NCBI GenBank assembly: GCA_020635015.1
Contig: JACKAP010000009.1
Location: 124,001 to 188,000, forward strand
Origin: Calditrichia bacterium
GTDB taxonomy: Bacteria > Calditrichota > Calditrichia > RBG-13-44-9 > J075
Direction of reading: 5' to 3'
Length of the DNA: 64,000 nt
Each line of letters opens with the position of its first letter. Position 1 is the stretch's first letter. This document shows, piece after piece, positions 43,451 to 52,218 of the stretch. The translations under genes were made by a program, and so were the position numbers. The notes under the pieces were generated by a model. The model did no database searches. It was not told where the DNA came from and saw only the letters and a program-made list of their open reading frames with translations.

Positions 43451-44191
43451 ATGAAAATTTTAGGCATTGATATTGGCGGATCGGGCATTAAAGGAGCGCC
43501 GGTCGACCTGGCCAGCGGGGCACTGGCCGACGAACGGTATCGCCTCACAACTCCGCAGCCGGCGACGCCTCAGGCAGTAGCAAAGACGGTCGGCAAACTG
43601 GTGCGGCATTTTAAGTGGCAGGGGCCGGTGGGGTGCGGATTTCCGGCGGTGGTGCAAAACGGGGTGGTGCGCACCGCCGCTAACATTCACAGCAACTGGG
43701 TCGGGTGCACGGTGGAAAAGCTGCTCCGGGAAGCCACCGGCTGCCCGGTTAGCGTGATCAATGATGCCGATGCTGCCGGGATGGCGGAGGTGCGCTTCGG
43801 CCTGGGGCAGGATCACCCGGGCGTGGTGCTGATGGTGACCATTGGCACCGGGATCGGCTCCGCGCTGTTTGTAAATGGCCGGCTGGTGCCCAACACCGAG
43901 TTGGGACATCTGTTCCTGAAAGATGAGGGGATTGCGGAAGACTATGCCGCCGATTCGGTGCGCAAGAAGAAGGATCTTTCCTGGAAAAAGTGGGCCAAGC
44001 GTTTCAATGTATACCTGGCTGAAGTAGAAAAATTGTTCTGGCCGGATATGATTGTTCTCGGAGGCGGCATCAGCAAGCGGTTTGACAATTATGCCAAATA
44101 TTTGAAATCGGAAGCCCCGGTCAAGCCAGCGGCGCTGCTGAACGAGGCCGGGATTATCGGGGCGGCGCTGGCGGTGCAGGACGTGGGGTGA
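43451..44191 (+). CDS. ppgK: Polyphosphate glucokinase (ROK family)
   Basis: A 246-residue ROK kinase beginning MKILGIDIGGSGIKGAPVDL, with ATP/phosphate motifs GIDIGGSGIKG and TIGTGIGSALF and the sugar-contact ELGH (in NTELGHLFL). GAPVDL and the short length favour the polyphosphate-dependent branch (polyP--glucose phosphotransferase). It would trap glucose released by amylases as glucose-6-phosphate using polyphosphate. A GAGGGG site precedes the ATG. Confidence 0.92.
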   Translation: MKILGIDIGGSGIKGAPVDLASGALADERYRLTTPQPATPQAVAKTVGKLVRHFKWQGPVGCGFPAVVQNGVVRTAANIHSNWVGCTVEKLLREATGCPVSVINDADAAGMAEVRFGLGQDHPGVVLMVTIGTGIGSALFVNGRLVPNTELGHLFLKDEGIAEDYAADSVRKKKDLSWKKWAKRFNVYLAEVEKLFWPDMIVLGGGISKRFDNYAKYLKSEAPVKPAALLNEAGIIGAALAVQDVG

Positions 44192-44278
44192 ATCAAATGC
44201 GGAATGCGGAGTTCGGAATGCGGATTTTTTTTGCCACGGATGGGCACGGATGATGATGATGATGTGGATAGTGCGCGC

Positions 44279-44354
44279 GTAGGGTAGGGTCGCGACCCTA
44301 CCCTACAACCGAAGGACCAATAACACCAATAACCAAAAACCAACAACCAAAACA
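44279..44354. repeat. 28-bp perfect palindrome followed by CCAATAACC words
   Basis: GTAGGGTAGGGTCG and its exact reverse complement make a 28-base palindrome (44279-44306), preceded by GCGCGC. CCAATAACACCAATAACC words then run up to the start codon of the HisN-like gene, leaving no normal ribosome site. Confidence 0.85.
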
Positions 44355-45116
44355 ATGAACAACAAACCCTACATCGATTTTATTCATGAATTGGCGGAGA
44401 AGAGCGGGGAGGTAATCCGGCCCTGGTTTCTGAATCCGGATCTGGATATCGAGGCGAAGCAGGATGAGACCCCGGTGACCATCGCCGACCGGCGGGCTGA
44501 GGAGGTGATGCGGGAGCTGATCCGGCAGCGCTTTCCCGGGCACGGGATCATCGGGGAGGAATACGGCCGCGAGAATGAGGATGCCGAGTTCGTTTGGGTG
44601 CTGGACCCGATCGACGGCACCATCTCCTTTACCCATGGGTCGCCTCATTTTGCTACCCTGATCTGCCTGCTCCGTGAAGGGCAGCCCTTCCTGGGAGCCT
44701 TCCATCAACCGATCCTCAAGCAGCTCTGCCTGGGCGATAACACCCGCACGACCCTGAACGGCCGGGTGGTGCGGGTGCGGGAACAACGGGAACTCTCCCG
44801 GGCTACCCTGCTGACCACCGACATCAAATACATCAGCCGCTATCAGGACCAGGCGGGATTCGATCGGTTGCTGGCGCGCACCGGGCTGTTCCGCACCTGG
44901 GGCGACTGCTACGGCTACTTTATGGTCGCCACCGGCCGGGCAGATATTGTGCTGGATCCGATTATGAATCCCTGGGATCTGCTTCCGCTGATCCCGATCA
45001 TCCGCGGCGCCGGAGGGGTCATTAGCGACTGGCAGGGGAAGGACGCGGTCAGCGGCACCTCCAGCGTGGCGGCCAATCCGCAGCTGCATCCGCAGGTGAT
45101 TGAGATTTTGAATTAG
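44355..45116 (+). CDS. Inositol monophosphatase-family phosphatase, histidinol-phosphatase-like
   Basis: A 253-residue Mg-dependent phosphatase with GEEYG (metal Glu), VLDPIDGTISF (metal Asp pair) and WGDCYGYFMVATGRADI, the last typical of HisN-type histidinol-phosphate phosphatases. No other his gene is nearby, so an inositol-phosphate or nucleotide substrate cannot be excluded. The start directly follows a CCAATAACC array without a clear ribosome site. Confidence 0.85.
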   Translation: MNNKPYIDFIHELAEKSGEVIRPWFLNPDLDIEAKQDETPVTIADRRAEEVMRELIRQRFPGHGIIGEEYGRENEDAEFVWVLDPIDGTISFTHGSPHFATLICLLREGQPFLGAFHQPILKQLCLGDNTRTTLNGRVVRVREQRELSRATLLTTDIKYISRYQDQAGFDRLLARTGLFRTWGDCYGYFMVATGRADIVLDPIMNPWDLLPLIPIIRGAGGVISDWQGKDAVSGTSSVAANPQLHPQVIEILN

Positions 45117-45233
45117 TTCGCTGGCGCTCACGATGTTTGCTCACTTCGTTCGCGATGTTTGTTCGCTTCGCTCACGATATTGATTCAGAATTGATGAACC
45201 CTGGCAATTATTCCCCGCCTTTTCAAGGCGGGG
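45117..45233. repeat. ATCGCGAACG word array and CCCCGCCTT hairpin
   Basis: TTCGCTGGCGCTCACGATG words start right at the stop codon and continue to about 45180. CCCCGCCTTTTCAAGGCGGGG (45213-45233) is a perfect 9-bp stem with a 3-base loop. Confidence 0.8.
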
Positions 45234-45308
45234 ACAGATTTGCGACGCGTTCAGCAAGCAAATCAGGGGCGGTTGATTTCCGTGCTCTTCACAAAAAAAT
45301 AATTGCGT

Positions 45309-45336
45309 TTGAAACAAAATACTAATACATTAGTAT
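45309..45336 (+). promoter_or_regulatory. BlaI-type operator overlapping a promoter
   Basis: ATACTAATACATTAGTAT (45319-45336) is a perfect palindrome of 8+2+8 and matches the TACTAAT/ATTAGTA pattern bound by BlaI/MecI repressors. It overlaps a likely promoter, TTGAAA (45309-45314) and TAGTAT (45331-45336) with 16 bases between. This points to autorepression of the operon. Confidence 0.82.
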
Positions 45337-45361
45337 CAAATCAAAATTAACGGGAGGCACC

Positions 45362-45736
45362 ATGCTGGAAAAACGTCTGGGTGAAGTGGAACTGGAGATC
45401 TATCACATTGTCTGCCGGCTGGAAGAAGCATCGGTGCAGGAGGTGGTGGATGAGATTAGCCGGGAGCGCCAGACTGCCTACACTTCGGTCATGACCCTGA
45501 TGAAGAACCTGTCTGAAAAGGGCTACCTGGGATATAAAAAAATCGGTAAGAAGTTTATCTATTTTCCGGCAGTGAACCCGGAATCGCTCAAGATCTCGCT
45601 GCTGGAAAAAACCCTCGATAAGGTCTTCGGCGGCTCGGTGCTGGACCTGGTGCAGTCGCTGGTTAATTCCGAGAAAATCGGCCGGGAGGAGTTGGCGGAG
45701 ATTCGGCAAATTTTAAACGATCTGGAAGAAGAATGA
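45362..45736 (+). CDS. BlaI/MecI/CopY-family transcriptional repressor
   Basis: A 124-residue winged-helix repressor: LGEVELEIYHIVCRL, the recognition region TAYTSVMTLMKNLSEKGYL and a C-terminal dimerisation helix (FGGSVLDLVQSLV, EELAEIRQILNDLE). A GGGAGG site and a palindromic operator precede it. Its last codons overlap the M56 protease start (ATGA), the standard BlaI-BlaR1 arrangement. No beta-lactamase is linked in this operon, so the regulated trait is open. Confidence 0.95.
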   Translation: MLEKRLGEVELEIYHIVCRLEEASVQEVVDEISRERQTAYTSVMTLMKNLSEKGYLGYKKIGKKFIYFPAVNPESLKISLLEKTLDKVFGGSVLDLVQSLVNSEKIGREELAEIRQILNDLEEE

Positions 45737-47460
45737 TGGATATTTTTGGGCAGCCCGGGAGTGACCTGTTTTTCTTTGTTTTGCAGATCAACCTGATCTG
45801 GATGGCCGGTTTCGGCGCCATATACGGTTTAACCCGCCGGCAGGACACGATGCTGCAATATCGCGCACTTCTGGCCTGGCACCTGCTGCTGCCATTAGCG
45901 CTGCTGATCTCGCTGCTAATCATCAATAACCGCACGGTACTGCCCGATGGATCACCGTTGACCTACAATGTTTTTGTCAGTGCAGCCGCCGCCGGCTATT
46001 TCCCCCCGGCGCCGCCGAAAGTGCAGCATACCATCTCGCTACTGCCACTGGCCGCCGGCGTTCTGATCCTGCTGGCAATGTTACGCTTTCTGCACCATTT
46101 CCGCTCACTGTTCCGCTTCGCCGGAGCGGAAGATTATCGGCTCAATGAACAATTGGCGGAGGTGCGGGCAATGCTGGGCATGCGGCAGAAAGTTCGGATC
46201 GTGCTGGCCCACTGGTTCAACGCGCCTTTCAGCTTCGGCTGGCGCCGTCCGCTGATCGTTATGCCGGAATCTCTGGCGAAGGTGTTAACTTTGCCGCAAT
46301 TGCGCATGATCATTTATCACGAATTGGTCCATATCCGCCGCCAAGACTTCCTGCTCAACCTGGCGCAGAAACTGGTGCGGGTTTTATTTTTTTACAATCC
46401 GCTGATCCACGTCAGCGACCGTCTCATCGAGGAAAAACGGGAAATGCTCTGCGATGCCGAGGTGCTGAAGTATCCCGGAAACGGCAAGAAAAGCTATGCC
46501 GCCACCCTGCTGCGGGTCACTGAAATTGCGCAGCGCGGCGGCCGGCTCTCGCCGGTCATTTTTTTCTACAGCCAACCATCACAACTCAAAAGGAGAATCC
46601 TGGTCATGAATCGACCCCAACCATCTTATCGCAGTTATCGCATTACCAGCGCCCTGCTGCTGATCATCCTGTCCGGCTTTTTGGCCATGGCATGCTCGGC
46701 CCTGCAGGCGGCCGGCCCGGAAAAGGATGACAAAAGGATATATCAGTCCGATGGCATCAAAGTGACGCTGGATGCAAAACAAGTGGAAGTTCGCGAGAAC
46801 GGGCAGCGCAAGGTCTACGAGAAGGGCAGCAGGGAGTATGCCCTCTGGGAACGCAAATTTTCGCTGCTGGAGCAGACCGAGCAGGAGTTGCAGTATGTCG
46901 AGCAAAACATGCTTGAAATGGAGGATAAATTGCGCGCCGCTCACGAGCGGCTGCAGTTGCAGCGGGAAGAATACCTCCAACAGCAGCAGAAAAACAGGAC
47001 GCTGCAGCGGGAGGAATTGATGGCCCTCCGGGAGACCGAAATGGCCCGGCAGGAGGAGCGGATGCGCCAGGTAAAAAAAGAATTACAGGCGCAGCATGAA
47101 ACCGAAGTAAAACGTCAGAATGAATTGATGAAGCAATATCAGGAAATGCTCCAGGCGCGGGAAAAGGAAATAGTCCGGGAAAGGGACCGGGCCGCCGCTG
47201 AACATACCCGGATCGAGGAGGAACTCCGCCAGGTGGAACAGGAGCAGCAGCGTCTGGTGGAAGGGGTGCGCGGTGCGCTGATCGAGGACGGATTCCTGAA
47301 AAAGGGTGCTGAGAAGTTTGATTTTAAATACGAAGACGGCAAGGTCCACTTGAACGGAAAATTACTCAAAGATGCGGATGCGGCGAAATACCGCCGGATC
47401 ATCGAAAAGATCAGCGGAGAACCGTTGGATAATGATTTCCGCATCCAGATCGTTGAGTAA
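45733..47460 (+). CDS. BlaR1-like M56 membrane metalloprotease with long coiled coil
   Basis: A 575-residue sensor-protease. Four N-terminal helices surround an M56 domain with the zinc motif HELVH (196-200) and the downstream EEKREMLCDAEVL helix. After a final helix (about 303-322) comes a ~250-residue extracytoplasmic region that is not a penicillin-binding domain: it is a Glu/Gln/Arg-rich coiled coil (about 370-510) ending in a small DGKVHLNGK-type domain. It would cleave the BlaI-like repressor when an envelope signal is sensed. Confidence 0.9.
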   Translation: MMDIFGQPGSDLFFFVLQINLIWMAGFGAIYGLTRRQDTMLQYRALLAWHLLLPLALLISLLIINNRTVLPDGSPLTYNVFVSAAAAGYFPPAPPKVQHTISLLPLAAGVLILLAMLRFLHHFRSLFRFAGAEDYRLNEQLAEVRAMLGMRQKVRIVLAHWFNAPFSFGWRRPLIVMPESLAKVLTLPQLRMIIYHELVHIRRQDFLLNLAQKLVRVLFFYNPLIHVSDRLIEEKREMLCDAEVLKYPGNGKKSYAATLLRVTEIAQRGGRLSPVIFFYSQPSQLKRRILVMNRPQPSYRSYRITSALLLIILSGFLAMACSALQAAGPEKDDKRIYQSDGIKVTLDAKQVEVRENGQRKVYEKGSREYALWERKFSLLEQTEQELQYVEQNMLEMEDKLRAAHERLQLQREEYLQQQQKNRTLQREELMALRETEMARQEERMRQVKKELQAQHETEVKRQNELMKQYQEMLQAREKEIVRERDRAAAEHTRIEEELRQVEQEQQRLVEGVRGALIEDGFLKKGAEKFDFKYEDGKVHLNGKLLKDADAAKYRRIIEKISGEPLDNDFRIQIVE

Positions 47461-47506
47461 GGCCGGCATTTCTGGGAATTCATTTATCGCTGAGCCACAC
47501 CATAAC

Positions 47507-47535
47507 ATCGGGCTGATGTAACAAATCAGCCCGAT
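47507..47535 (+). terminator. Hairpin after the BlaI-M56 operon
   Basis: ATCGGGCTGAT (47507-47517) pairs perfectly with 47525-47535 around a 7-base loop. The following sequence has only a weak T run, so termination is probable but not certain. Confidence 0.6.
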
Positions 47536-47592
47536 TCCCGTTTGTACCCCAATTGAAAAAATGTTTGCCGGATAATTTAGAAAGGGGCGTCT

Positions 47593-49971
47593 ATGATCCG
47601 GAATTATCTTGCCGTCGCTTTTCGTAATCTCTACCGGAATAAGATGTATGCGCTGATCAATATGATCGGGCTGGGTGTCGCCATCGCTTGTTGTGTGGTC
47701 GCATACGTAAACTATCAATTCAGCGCCAGTTTTGACAATTTTCATCCCGGGGCCGGGCAGATCTACCTGGTGAACAGTTACCAGATCCAGGACGGCCAGC
47801 GGCAAAACTGGACGCTGGCGCCGATGCCGGTAGCGGAGGCAATCCGGAAGGATATTCCCGGGATCAAACGCGTCAGCCGCTATTCGGTGGCCGGCGGGAT
47901 CATGAAGTATGAAGATAAGGTGTTTAACGAATCGTTCTATTTCGCCGACAGTGATTTTCTCGAGATGTTCAACTTCCCCCTCCTGTCCGGCAACGCCGGT
48001 GCACTCAACGATGTCAGCGGCGTGGTGGTCTCCCGGGAGATCGCCCGGAAATATTTTGGCACCGCTGACCCCCTGGGAAAACAAATCACGATCAGCAGCG
48101 ATGGGGAGACATATCATGACTATATGGTTCAGGCCGTGCTGGAAGATTTTCCGATGAACTCCAGTATTCAGGCCGATATCATTCTGCCGCTGCAGAACAT
48201 CGAGCCCCTGCGCAATTTTGAGATCAACAACTGGGAATTCTGGGCCCGGGCGACCATGATCCAGGTGGTCGAAGGTGCCCGGATTGGAGAAATCGAACAG
48301 CAATTGCAGCAGTATGTGCCGGTTGCCAATGACGCCAATGAGAACTGGCAGATCAATGGATTTTACCTCCTGCCGTTTCTGGATCTGGCCAATCAAAGCC
48401 GCGATCTTCGCGGAGAGCCTTTCATGAATACCATGCCGCCGGTCTCGATTATCGCACCGTCGGTTACCGCCCTGCTGGTGCTCCTATTGGCTTGCTTTAA
48501 TTTTGTGAACACGGCGATCGCCTTTTCCGCGCGGCGGCTGAAAGAGATCGGAGTGCGCAAAGTGCTGGGAGGATTGCGCCGGCAACTGATCGCCCAATTC
48601 ATCGGGGAAAACCTGATCCTGTGCACGATCGCGCTCCTGGCCGGAATCGGGCTAAGTTATATTTTTGTGCCGTATTACGACAGCCTGTGGCCTGCGGTAT
48701 CGCTCTCGATCAACTTCTCCGAGAATCCGGAATTGCTGTTGTTCCTGGGAGGGCTGCTGTTCATCACCGGAATTGCCGCCGGGGCCTATCCGGCGCTATA
48801 CGTCAGCCGGTTTAAGCCGGTGCATATCTTTCAGGGCCGGCAACAGCTCGGGGGCACCAATCCCCTTATCCGCGTCCTGCTGACGTTCCAGTTTGCGCTA
48901 TCCATGGCGGCGATCATCGGCGGGATCATCATGCAGAAGAATGCCGATTATATTGACAATTTCGACCTGGGATTTGACAAAACGCAGGTGATCGCGGTCC
49001 AGATCCGCAACGGCCAGGAATATGAACTGATGAAAAACGCGATTGAGAATCATCCGGATATTTTGCAGGTAGCGGGATCGCGCAGTCTGGTGGGCCTCTC
49101 CTGGAGCAATCAGCGAGTTGAGATCGATCAGAAAGCAGCGGAAGTGGTTACTTTTGACATCGGTGAGAATTATCTGGCGGCACAGGGATTTACCCTGACC
49201 GCCGGTCGCAGTTTTGACCGGGAACTGGAAAGCGACCGGGAGGCGGTACTGATTAATGAAACCCTGGCGCGTGCGTATGGCTGGGAGTCCCCCCTGGATA
49301 AAGCGATTCAATACCGCACTGACGATGGAGAGGTGACCTATCATGTGATCGGAGTGGTGAAAGATTTCTATTACAACAGCCTGTGGCGGCGGGTGCAGCC
49401 GGTGATGATGCGCTTTACCGGCGTGGAGGGTTACCGCTACCTGACGGTCAAGTTCCGCAGTGATGATCTGAAAGCGATCTCCGGATTTCTGGAAAGTGAG
49501 TGGAAACAGCTTTTTCCGGCATTACCCTACAGCGGAATTTTTATCGATGAATTGCAGGCTGAGGCGCTGATGGTCAATGATAGTATCCGGCGAGTGTTCC
49601 GCTATATTGCAATTATTGCGATAATGATTTCCGGGATGGGGCTCTATGCGCTGGTCTCATTGAATATTGCCCGGCGCAGCAAGGAGATCGGCATCCGGAA
49701 AGTACTCGGTGCGTCGGTGCTGCATATTGGCCGGCTGATTTCCCGGGAATTTATCCTGCTGCTGACAGTCGCCACCGCCATTTCGGCGGCATTGGCCTAT
49801 TTCGGCTTCGATGCCATGCTCAAGGGAATTTGGGCCTATCATGTCGATTTCGGCATGCTGCCTTTCCTGGCCGGGGTGCTGCTGGTTATGCTGGCCGCCG
49901 TGTTGACCGTGGGGATGCAGGTATACCGGGTGGCGTCTTCCAATCCGGTTGAGGCGATCCGGGAGGAGTGA
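47593..49971 (+). CDS. MacB/FtsX-type ABC transporter permease
   Basis: A 792-residue permease with two MacB-type periplasmic domains and two FtsX cores: N-terminal helix (MYALINMIGLGVAIACCVV), helices at about 285-400 with KEIGVRKVLGG, a helix near 430 and the last three helices after RSKEIGIRKVLGA. These proteins are usually mechanotransmitters that pair with a MacB-like ATPase and often an efflux protein; none is adjacent, so the ATPase must be encoded elsewhere. The ending NPVEAIREE is the typical C-terminus. An AAAGGGG site precedes the ATG. Confidence 0.92.
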   Translation: MIRNYLAVAFRNLYRNKMYALINMIGLGVAIACCVVAYVNYQFSASFDNFHPGAGQIYLVNSYQIQDGQRQNWTLAPMPVAEAIRKDIPGIKRVSRYSVAGGIMKYEDKVFNESFYFADSDFLEMFNFPLLSGNAGALNDVSGVVVSREIARKYFGTADPLGKQITISSDGETYHDYMVQAVLEDFPMNSSIQADIILPLQNIEPLRNFEINNWEFWARATMIQVVEGARIGEIEQQLQQYVPVANDANENWQINGFYLLPFLDLANQSRDLRGEPFMNTMPPVSIIAPSVTALLVLLLACFNFVNTAIAFSARRLKEIGVRKVLGGLRRQLIAQFIGENLILCTIALLAGIGLSYIFVPYYDSLWPAVSLSINFSENPELLLFLGGLLFITGIAAGAYPALYVSRFKPVHIFQGRQQLGGTNPLIRVLLTFQFALSMAAIIGGIIMQKNADYIDNFDLGFDKTQVIAVQIRNGQEYELMKNAIENHPDILQVAGSRSLVGLSWSNQRVEIDQKAAEVVTFDIGENYLAAQGFTLTAGRSFDRELESDREAVLINETLARAYGWESPLDKAIQYRTDDGEVTYHVIGVVKDFYYNSLWRRVQPVMMRFTGVEGYRYLTVKFRSDDLKAISGFLESEWKQLFPALPYSGIFIDELQAEALMVNDSIRRVFRYIAIIAIMISGMGLYALVSLNIARRSKEIGIRKVLGASVLHIGRLISREFILLLTVATAISAALAYFGFDAMLKGIWAYHVDFGMLPFLAGVLLVMLAAVLTVGMQVYRVASSNPVEAIREE

Positions 49972-50021
49972 TACTGGATGCTGGATGAATGTAAGTTGAT
50001 TTAAAAAAACCGTTTCCCACG

Positions 50022-50075
50022 GATTAACACGAATGATCGGTGAAAATCCGTGTAATCCGTGGATAAAAAAACGAC
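50022..50075. repeat. CCACGGATTAACACG inverted repeat
   Basis: CCCACGGATTAACACGAAT at 50021-50039 faces GAAAATCCGTGTAATCCGTGG at 50042-50062; related words occur at 5325-5350. GGATACTGGATGCTGGATG words lie just before it. Confidence 0.75.
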
Positions 50076-50096
50076 TAAACGACTAGATTACAACGC

Positions 50097-50822
50097 TCAT
50101 CCTCCATGGGGGCGATGGTGCGGCCGGTGCCGTTCCCGCTCTGCTTTCCAGGCGTTATACACTTCCAGCTGGTCGGCATTCAGTACGGCAGCAATCTGCG
50201 TGTCCAATTCCTCGAAAAGCGCACGCAGGGTTTCGTGCAGTTCCCGGCGGTTGGCGGCATTGTCGCGCGCTTCCAGCATATCCTGGCCGAATTGAGCGAA
50301 CATTGCACTGAATATATTTTGCTGGTCGGCGGTGAGGCTCAGCAACTCGGTGAAAAATTCCACCCGCTTCTCGACCAGGATTTCCGGATAGATACCCTGA
50401 TCCAACTGATTTTGGATCTCTTCGATAATCGCTCGCTGCTCCGGGGTGAGTACTGTCAGGATTTCGGCGAACATCGAATCCCGGGCGGCTTCGCGCGCGG
50501 CGCGGATTTCTTCCCAGGACTGCCCGCTCTGCCAGCGCTCCTGGCAGCGTCCGAACTGCCCGCGGTAGCTGCTGACGATCTCGCGGATCTGGGCGATCTG
50601 CTCCTCGCTCAGATCCAGCACCTGGAAAATGATCGGCCCGGCGCCGTCCATCATAAACGCATGGTCCGATTCCAGCGAAAGGGGATCGCTGTCTTCCACC
50701 AGCAGATAGGTCGGCCCATCAGCTTCCAGCGACACCTCCGACGGCGTCACCGAATCCTGGTTACAGCCGGAGAGCAATAGTAGCCCCAACATCAGCAATA
50801 CAGCAAAAATGGATTTAAACAT
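50097..50822 (-). CDS. Spy/CpxP-like periplasmic lipoprotein with His-rich tail
   Basis: A 241-residue lipoprotein (LLSGC lipobox, Cys20) that is helical and carries LTxxQ-like motifs (LDLSEEQIAQI, LTPEQRAII, LSLTADQQNIF) of the Spy/CpxP family, which are periplasmic chaperones or metal/envelope-stress sensors. The C-terminus is His-rich (RERHRPHHRPHGG), suggesting metal binding. A second Spy-like gene lies just upstream in the same direction. A weak GGAGAATA site precedes the ATG. Confidence 0.8.
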   Translation of the reverse strand: MFKSIFAVLLMLGLLLLSGCNQDSVTPSEVSLEADGPTYLLVEDSDPLSLESDHAFMMDGAGPIIFQVLDLSEEQIAQIREIVSSYRGQFGRCQERWQSGQSWEEIRAAREAARDSMFAEILTVLTPEQRAIIEEIQNQLDQGIYPEILVEKRVEFFTELLSLTADQQNIFSAMFAQFGQDMLEARDNAANRRELHETLRALFEELDTQIAAVLNADQLEVYNAWKAERERHRPHHRPHGG

Positions 50823-51072
50823 ATCGTATTCTCCAAATTGAATTCAATGAATTGTTAACTAATTACCGCTATCTCTGTTCCTGCCTCGTCTCCCCTTAGC
50901 ATCGCCGTTGCCCGACCACTGGCAACGATTATGATAAGCCTCCTTTCTGGGGTCAGGTTGATTAAGAATCCCGGTCCGGGTGAATTGATGTAATCACTGC
51001 GCGCGCAATATGATCTCTACATCTCACAATATGATTCAATGTGTTCCATTCCATGAACACGCATGTTTACCC

Positions 51073-51717
51073 CTACCACTGCCGCCGGCGCTGGCCGTCA
51101 CGGCCGCCCCGGCCTTCGCGGTCGCCACGTTCGCGCATTTGATCCCGGCGCTCTTCCTGGAGCTTGCGATAGAGTTTTATCTGTTCATCGCTTAACACTG
51201 CTTCCACTTTCTTATCCGATTCCTCGCGGAATTTACGCATCTCCTGCATGATGGCCCGGCGGTCGCCGCCACTTTCGCGCATCGTTTCAAATTTCTCGCG
51301 CGATTCCCGATGGATGCGGTCGATCTGTTCCGCCTGATCGTCGGTCAGGCCCAATTGATCCGCCAGGCGCAGGGTGCGCTCATCGAATTCCGCCCGGCGG
51401 GCGAGGATTTCCTCGAATTTCGCTTTCTGATCCGCTTCCAGGAGCATTTCGATCTGCCGGTCGGTCTGGGCCCGCCGCTCCTGTCCTGCTTCCTCCATCG
51501 CCTGGAAGTTGCCCCGGTTCAGCTCACGGACCTCCTTTGCCTGCTGCTGGGCGGTGGAAATAATTTGTTTGACGTGCGCAGCCTGTTCATCGCTGAGCTT
51601 CAGCTCCTTTTTCAGATAATCGACCTGGTTGGCCACCGGGTCGTACTCGGCGGCGGTGCAGTTGAAAAAAATCAGTCCCAATGCGACTAAAATGACTTTC
51701 CGGGATAATGCGTTCAT
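51073..51717 (-). CDS. Spy/CpxP-like lipoprotein, Arg-rich C-terminus
   Basis: A 214-residue exported helical protein with a lipobox-like FFNC (Cys20) and LTxxQ-type motifs (LKLSDEQAAHVKQI, LGLTDDQAEQIDRI, LSDEQIKLYRKL). The C-terminus is strongly basic and low-complexity (RDQMRERGDREGRGG). It is probably a periplasmic chaperone-like or stress protein working with the related lipoprotein at 50097. The ATG has AGGAG upstream. The 51718-51964 gap shows no gene. Confidence 0.78.
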   Translation of the reverse strand: MNALSRKVILVALGLIFFNCTAAEYDPVANQVDYLKKELKLSDEQAAHVKQIISTAQQQAKEVRELNRGNFQAMEEAGQERRAQTDRQIEMLLEADQKAKFEEILARRAEFDERTLRLADQLGLTDDQAEQIDRIHRESREKFETMRESGGDRRAIMQEMRKFREESDKKVEAVLSDEQIKLYRKLQEERRDQMRERGDREGRGGRDGQRRRQW

Positions 51718-51964
51718 ATCAACTCCTGCTAAAAAATGTTGAATTTCATTATTTAATCGGTTAGACCGGCGAAGAAAAGATTTCTTGCAATTTTTTTTCG
51801 GTATCGCTGAGAGATTTTGAGGATCGACGATTTACTGGTTGGGAAATGCGCCTGTCAAAAAATGAAATCGGTTTTTCGTGAATTCGCTAACAATCACCGG
51901 GATGTGAGCCGCTATATTTATCCCGTGATCGCTGATCATAGCGGAAAACATCCCGCATCCAGAA

Positions 51965-52039
51965 GGGGCTGTAGCTTAGCTGGGAAAGCGCCGCACTGCT
52001 TGCAGTGCGGAGACAGAGGTTCGAATCCTTTCGGCTCCA
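51965..52039 (+). tRNA. tRNA-Ala (UGC anticodon), unusual anticodon arm
   Basis: The acceptor arm GGGGCTG/CGGCTCC includes the G3-U70 pair that defines alanine tRNAs, with A as discriminator and no encoded CCA. The D arm (GCTT/AAGC) and T arm (AGAGG TTCGAAT CCTTT) are normal. The anticodon arm is CCGCA, a 10-base loop CTGCTTGCAG and TGCGG, instead of a 7-base loop; CTG and CAG can also pair, so that it becomes a near-perfect palindrome. The variable loop is 4 bases. U-UGC-A is in the loop. It could be a functional variant or a degenerate gene. Confidence 0.75.
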
Positions 52040-52085
52040 CAAGTTTTTTCGCCTGCCATAACAGTAAACACACTTCTAAAATGCG

Positions 52086-52183
52086 TTCGCTCATCCTGAG
52101 CACTATGTGAAGTTTTAGCGCATGGGGCATGGCGCATGGCGCCGTAATGTGCAAGCGCATGTTCCGACACTCGCACTATAATC
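52086..52183. repeat. About 100-bp CGCTCAT-CTGAGCACT element, copy Y
   Basis: Matches 19435-19541 through TTCGCTCATCCTGAGCACT, GGCGCCGTAATGTGCAAGCG and CCGACACTCGCACTATAAT. It sits 46 bases after the tRNA gene and is followed by CAGCATCCAGCATCC words up to the methyltransferase stop. Confidence 0.82.
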
Positions 52184-52218
52184 CAGCATCCAGCATCCAC
52201 CATCCAACATCCACCCAT

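Noticed and set aside
51936..52160. Minus-strand frame over the tRNA
   Set aside because: It reads the complement of the tRNA gene; such frames are common artefacts.
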